Assembly: GCF_000172175.1 (NCBI RefSeq)
Contig: NZ_ABJL02000008.1
Location: 62,001-126,000, forward strand
From: Bacteroides intestinalis DSM 17393
Lineage (GTDB): Bacteria > Bacteroidota > Bacteroidia > Bacteroidales > Bacteroidaceae
Direction of reading: 5' to 3'
DNA length: 64,000 nt
Shown here: positions 61,515-64,000 of the stretch, one piece after another
Numbering within the stretch: the stretch's first letter is position 1
Layout of the letters: each line of letters begins with the position of its first letter
The notes under the pieces: model-generated
Databases searched by the model: none
Told to the model about the DNA's origin: nothing
The model's input: the letters and a program-made list of their open reading frames with translations, nothing else
Made by a program: the position numbers and the translations under genes

Positions 61515-62660
61515 TTATACTTTCCTCCGTCGTGAGGTATTCCGCTTCCGTTGCCCGTCCCGTCCGGCAGGCGCTTGTTTCGGGGACAAGCCCCTCGTGT
61601 TTTCCCCGGGATTCCGTTTTCCGCCGAAGCGCAGCTCGAAGGCGTTGGCCGAGTATGCCTTTCCCAGCCGTGATCCGTTCACGACCGTCCGTGTTTCGTG
61701 GTCAATGAAGGTCACACCCACGATGCGGCCGTTTTCGTTGCGTCGTATGTAGAGATCCACCCGGGCTCCTCGCAGGCGTTCGCGCAGTTCTTCCTCCGTG
61801 GGTTCTCCCCGAAGCGCTTTATCGACCCGGCCACGGATTTGCCTCCTCGTGTCGTCCTTCCCGAACCGTTCGGCGCTGCGCTCCATGTGCCGTTCCAGCC
61901 CGTCATACCCGACCTCTTTACCGAACAGTGAGGATTTGAGCGGCGCGGCCACTGCCTTGTCCCCGTTCTCGTCCAGCAGCGTGTAGAGCAATCCCCGGTA
62001 GGGGGTTCCGTTCCGCTCTCCCCGGACTTCCTCTATACCTATATTATATAGGGACAGCAATGCCCGGAACTCGCCGAGGGTCTGGAAGCGGTATGTCGCC
62101 ACGGCCGGTTTTATTACCGCTGCCACCTGGCGTTTCAGGTCGCCCCGCGTGTAATCGGCGGGGACGATCCCTTGCCCTTTCTCCCGCTTTCTCCCTTTGG
62201 CGGGATGCAGTCCGTACTCCCGTTCCAGTTCCTCGGTAACGGCCACGCTGCGTTCGTTGCGCCTGCTGTCGTTTATCTTGCGCCCGTCCTGGGCCACCTG
62301 CACCGACACGATATGGATATGCTCCCGTCCGATGTCGGTATGCTTGAATACGATATAAGGTTGTCCTCCCCAACCCATGCGCTCCATGTAGGCCCCGGCT
62401 ATCTCCGCGAGCTGCCCGTCGTCGAGGCGGTCTTCGGGAGCCGGGTTGAGCGATACGTGCACGACGGGTTTTTCCGTCCGGTAGTGCGAGGGCATCCAGC
62501 GCAGGAGGTCTTCTGCCGTCGCGGCCACGTTGAAGCGCCCATCCGTCGGCTCCCTCACGATGTGGGTCAGCAGTACCTTCCCGTCGCCCCGATCGACTTT
62601 CTCCTGGTTGTACGCCAGCGCGCCGTACACGTCTTTTCCGGTGGTGATATTGGCTACCAT
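61515..62660 (-). CDS. mobB: Relaxase (MobB-like, MobP/Relaxase family)
   Basis: 381 aa. The relaxase domain starts MVANITTGKDVYGALAYNQE, with a catalytic Tyr candidate near residue 12 or 17. HVSLNPAPEDRL is the motif II histidine region and HTDIGREHIHIVSVQV the HUH-type metal site (HIH). A basic, disordered C-terminus follows. It nicks oriT and pilots the strand into the recipient. It overlaps mobA by 7 bp, showing translational coupling. Confidence 0.92.
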   Translation of the reverse strand: MVANITTGKDVYGALAYNQEKVDRGDGKVLLTHIVREPTDGRFNVAATAEDLLRWMPSHYRTEKPVVHVSLNPAPEDRLDDGQLAEIAGAYMERMGWGGQPYIVFKHTDIGREHIHIVSVQVAQDGRKINDSRRNERSVAVTEELEREYGLHPAKGRKREKGQGIVPADYTRGDLKRQVAAVIKPAVATYRFQTLGEFRALLSLYNIGIEEVRGERNGTPYRGLLYTLLDENGDKAVAAPLKSSLFGKEVGYDGLERHMERSAERFGKDDTRRQIRGRVDKALRGEPTEEELRERLRGARVDLYIRRNENGRIVGVTFIDHETRTVVNGSRLGKAYSANAFELRFGGKRNPGENTRGLSPKQAPAGRDGQRKRNTSRRRKV

Positions 62661-63076
62661 CGCTGTTTGAACTCTTCGGAGAGCGACACGACCTGCTGCC
62701 CGACGGCCGCCAGTTCACGTGTCGCTCTCTCCAGTTTATAGAGCAGCGCGAGTGTTTTCTTCTCGGAAAAATGCGCGTGCAGCTCCTTCACCACCTGGTT
62801 ATAATTCGTTCCTATGGCACGGAATTGGGCGTGGAAAGCGGTCAGCTTCGCCACGTATTCGAGCGTTCCCCGGTCGGTCTTTACCACCCGGAACGCCTCG
62901 TTGAACACTCTCGCTTTGATAAAAGCGGCTTTGGACAATAGCCCGGACTGCTCGTAAAGGTCGAGGAAACGGGCATGTTCCACGGCTGAAAAGTTTACCG
63001 AAAAGCGGTAAACGGCCGGGTCGTTTTTCGCGGGTCGTCCCCCTTTGCCCCCTCGGGGTTTTCTGTTCTTTTCCAT
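62654..63076 (-). CDS. mobA: Relaxosome accessory protein (MobA-like)
   Basis: 140 aa. The basic N-terminus (RKPRGGKGGRPAKNDP) leads into a ribbon-helix-helix-like segment (VYRFSVNFSAVEHARFLDLY) and a helical body with AIGTNYNQVVKELHAHFSEK, the standard plasmid mobilisation MobC/MobA family motif. It should bind oriT and help the relaxase. First gene of the mob operon, transcribed away from traA. Confidence 0.88.
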   Translation of the reverse strand: MEKNRKPRGGKGGRPAKNDPAVYRFSVNFSAVEHARFLDLYEQSGLLSKAAFIKARVFNEAFRVVKTDRGTLEYVAKLTAFHAQFRAIGTNYNQVVKELHAHFSEKKTLALLYKLERATRELAAVGQQVVSLSEEFKQRW

Positions 63077-63778
63077 CGCATCGAAATTTTAAGGAGAGGC
63101 CAGGGCCTCCCGGTTCCTGAAAATTCCGATCCCTTCGCGGCTTGCCGCCCTTCTGAAAAGCACCGACTCCGGAGGTGCTTTCTCCCCCTTGCGGGCAAGC
63201 TGTTTTCTGCTGCAAAACGAGAATCGTGCAGCAGAAAACACAGCTTGCTATTTGCCCTTTGCAAATACTTTCTGCCCGCTCGCGGACAGAACATTGAAAG
63301 AGCCGCCGTAAAACGGGGCAAGGACGGCTTCATTAGCGTCGGGATCGTTCACGAGGCAAAGATACCGACCTATTCAATCACTTGTGCCATAAGCGATTAC
63401 GCCACTTGCGTCCACTTTGACGCCACACGCGGCCATAGCGGAAAAAGAGCATACAACCCGTGTTTTTAAGGGTTTACTTTGCACGTGAGAACGGATACGG
63501 GCAATGACACATCCCCCTGTCCGCACACGTGCGGACGGATGCAGAAAACACCGTGTGCAGAGGAAAAAGCGGGTCTTTGTCCGGATAAGCAAATGCGGTT
63601 GCGCATGAGTATAAAATCGGACACGCGCCCATGCACCGGCATACCGGCGTAACAGCCTGCCAGCGCACCAGCATATATGCGTGCCGGCATACCTGCATAA
63701 AATCTCATGCCGTCACTTGCCCGGATACGTGAAGAGATGAACGATTACCCGATTGTATAACTAAAAACGCATGGAACA
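63077..63778. other. Gene-free 700-bp region with many inverted repeats, candidate oriT region
   Basis: No convincing ORF. It separates the mob operon from traA, where oriT is expected. Perfect hairpins include AAAGCACC/GGTGCTTT (63157-63181), a near-perfect 20-bp stem (63196-63247) and GTCCGCA/TGCGGAC (63519-63536). Repeated CCGGCATACC units lie at about 63640-63700. The ACTAAAAA motif at 63760-63767 precedes traA. Confidence 0.6.
63196..63247. repeat. Near-perfect 20-bp inverted repeat, candidate oriT element
   Basis: CAAGCTG then TTTTCTGCTGCA on the left pairs with TGCAGCAGAAAA then CACAGCTTG on the right, with one small bulge and an 11-12-nt loop. It lies 120 bp upstream of mobA and lacks a T-run, so an oriT or relaxosome binding role fits better than termination. 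Confidence 0.75.
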
Positions 63779-64000
63779 ATGAAAGAGAAAACGAAATTCG
63801 TGGCCTTCTCCACCCAGAAAGGCGGAGCGGGCAAAACCACCCTCACGGTGCTGGCAGCCTCTTACCTGCACTATGTAAAGGGTTTCAATGTCGCGGTCAT
63901 CGACTGCGATTATCCCCAACACTCCATCGTGGAGATGCGGGAACGTGACCTGAAGCTTGCCCTCGAAGACGAACATTACAAGAGGTTAGCTTACGAACAA
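63779..64000 (+). CDS. traA: ParA/MinD-like ATPase, first gene of the tra operon (3' end outside window)
   Basis: At least 74 codons, open to the window end. FSTQKGGAGKTTLTVLAASY is the deviant Walker A of ParA ATPases, and VAVIDCDYPQHSI the second aspartate motif. In CTnDOT the tra operon begins with such a gene. The ATG at 63779 overlaps the stop of a three-codon ORF (ATG GAA CAA TGA from 63771), so translation may be coupled. It probably supports transfer or element segregation. Confidence 0.88.
   Translation, partial: MKEKTKFVAFSTQKGGAGKTTLTVLAASYLHYVKGFNVAVIDCDYPQHSIVEMRERDLKLALEDEHYKRLAYEQ

Overview
The window reads as Bacteroides (Bacteroidales) DNA. Gene starts are preceded by TAnnTTTG (-7) boxes, several with a TTTG (-33) box 18-20 nt upstream, and by A/T-rich leaders rather than strong Shine-Dalgarno sites. 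The gene content is also typical of that group: Wzi/Wza/Wzc capsule genes, an RHS lipid-of-no-known-partner pseudogene, uronate catabolism genes and a CTnDOT-type conjugative element. No rRNA or tRNA gene was seen.

Chromosomal part, 1-32.6 kb. After the tail of a DEAD-box helicase (+) comes a 14-gene minus-strand surface-polysaccharide operon (951-15842). In transcription order it is Wza exporter, Wzz co-polymerase, Wzy-like polymerase, flippase, GT4-type glycosyltransferase, GT2, GT4, radical SAM protein, GT4, initiating sugar transferase, Wzi, RfbC, Ugd and a lipoprotein. Then come a HU-like/SPOR protein and an FHA protein (+), a 660-bp repeat-rich gap, a decayed RHS/YD-repeat pseudogene (-), and a uronate module (lacI-uxaB minus, uxaC plus, with back-to-back promoters). 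A second wza plus a wzc-type tyrosine kinase (+) follows, preceded by a leader that can fold into competing hairpins. A HAD-like hydrolase (-) and an MFS/POT-like transporter (+) close this part.

Conjugative element, about 32.9 kb to the right end. It is GC-richer and carries AraC and RteC regulators, two Xis2c/Xis2d-like helix-turn-helix proteins and a DUF1016/PDDEXK nuclease (all +). Converging on these is a minus-strand operon of DUF4099/DUF3945 protein, small membrane protein, topoisomerase III (exc/topB), DUF1896 protein and a 2040-aa DarB-like methyltransferase-helicase. After an 11.7-kb insert come the transfer genes: coupling protein, relaxase and MobA (-), a candidate oriT region, and the start of a ParA-like traA gene (+, cut by the window end). 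No integrase for the element lies in the window.

The insert, about 47.6-59.4 kb, is the most interesting part. A XerD/IntI-like tyrosine recombinase and an IS91-type HUH transposase are followed by nine AT-rich, promoterless, same-direction genes (ankyrin, Imm22-like, SUKH, Imm44-like, DUF4304-like and unknowns). The genes are separated by about 55-bp sites. Each gene unit has its own private 7-12 bp terminal inverted repeat: the left end (TTA...) is complementary to the left box of the site at its own right end (...TAAC), not to the right box of that same site. That is the logic of integron cassettes and attC sites. The cargo points to interbacterial (T6SS-type) immunity, as in the recombinase-associated acquired interbacterial defence clusters known from Bacteroidales. 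The site architecture suggests a true cassette-shuffling system. A second small group of membrane/lipoprotein genes, probably also immunity-related, lies between the array and the coupling-protein gene.
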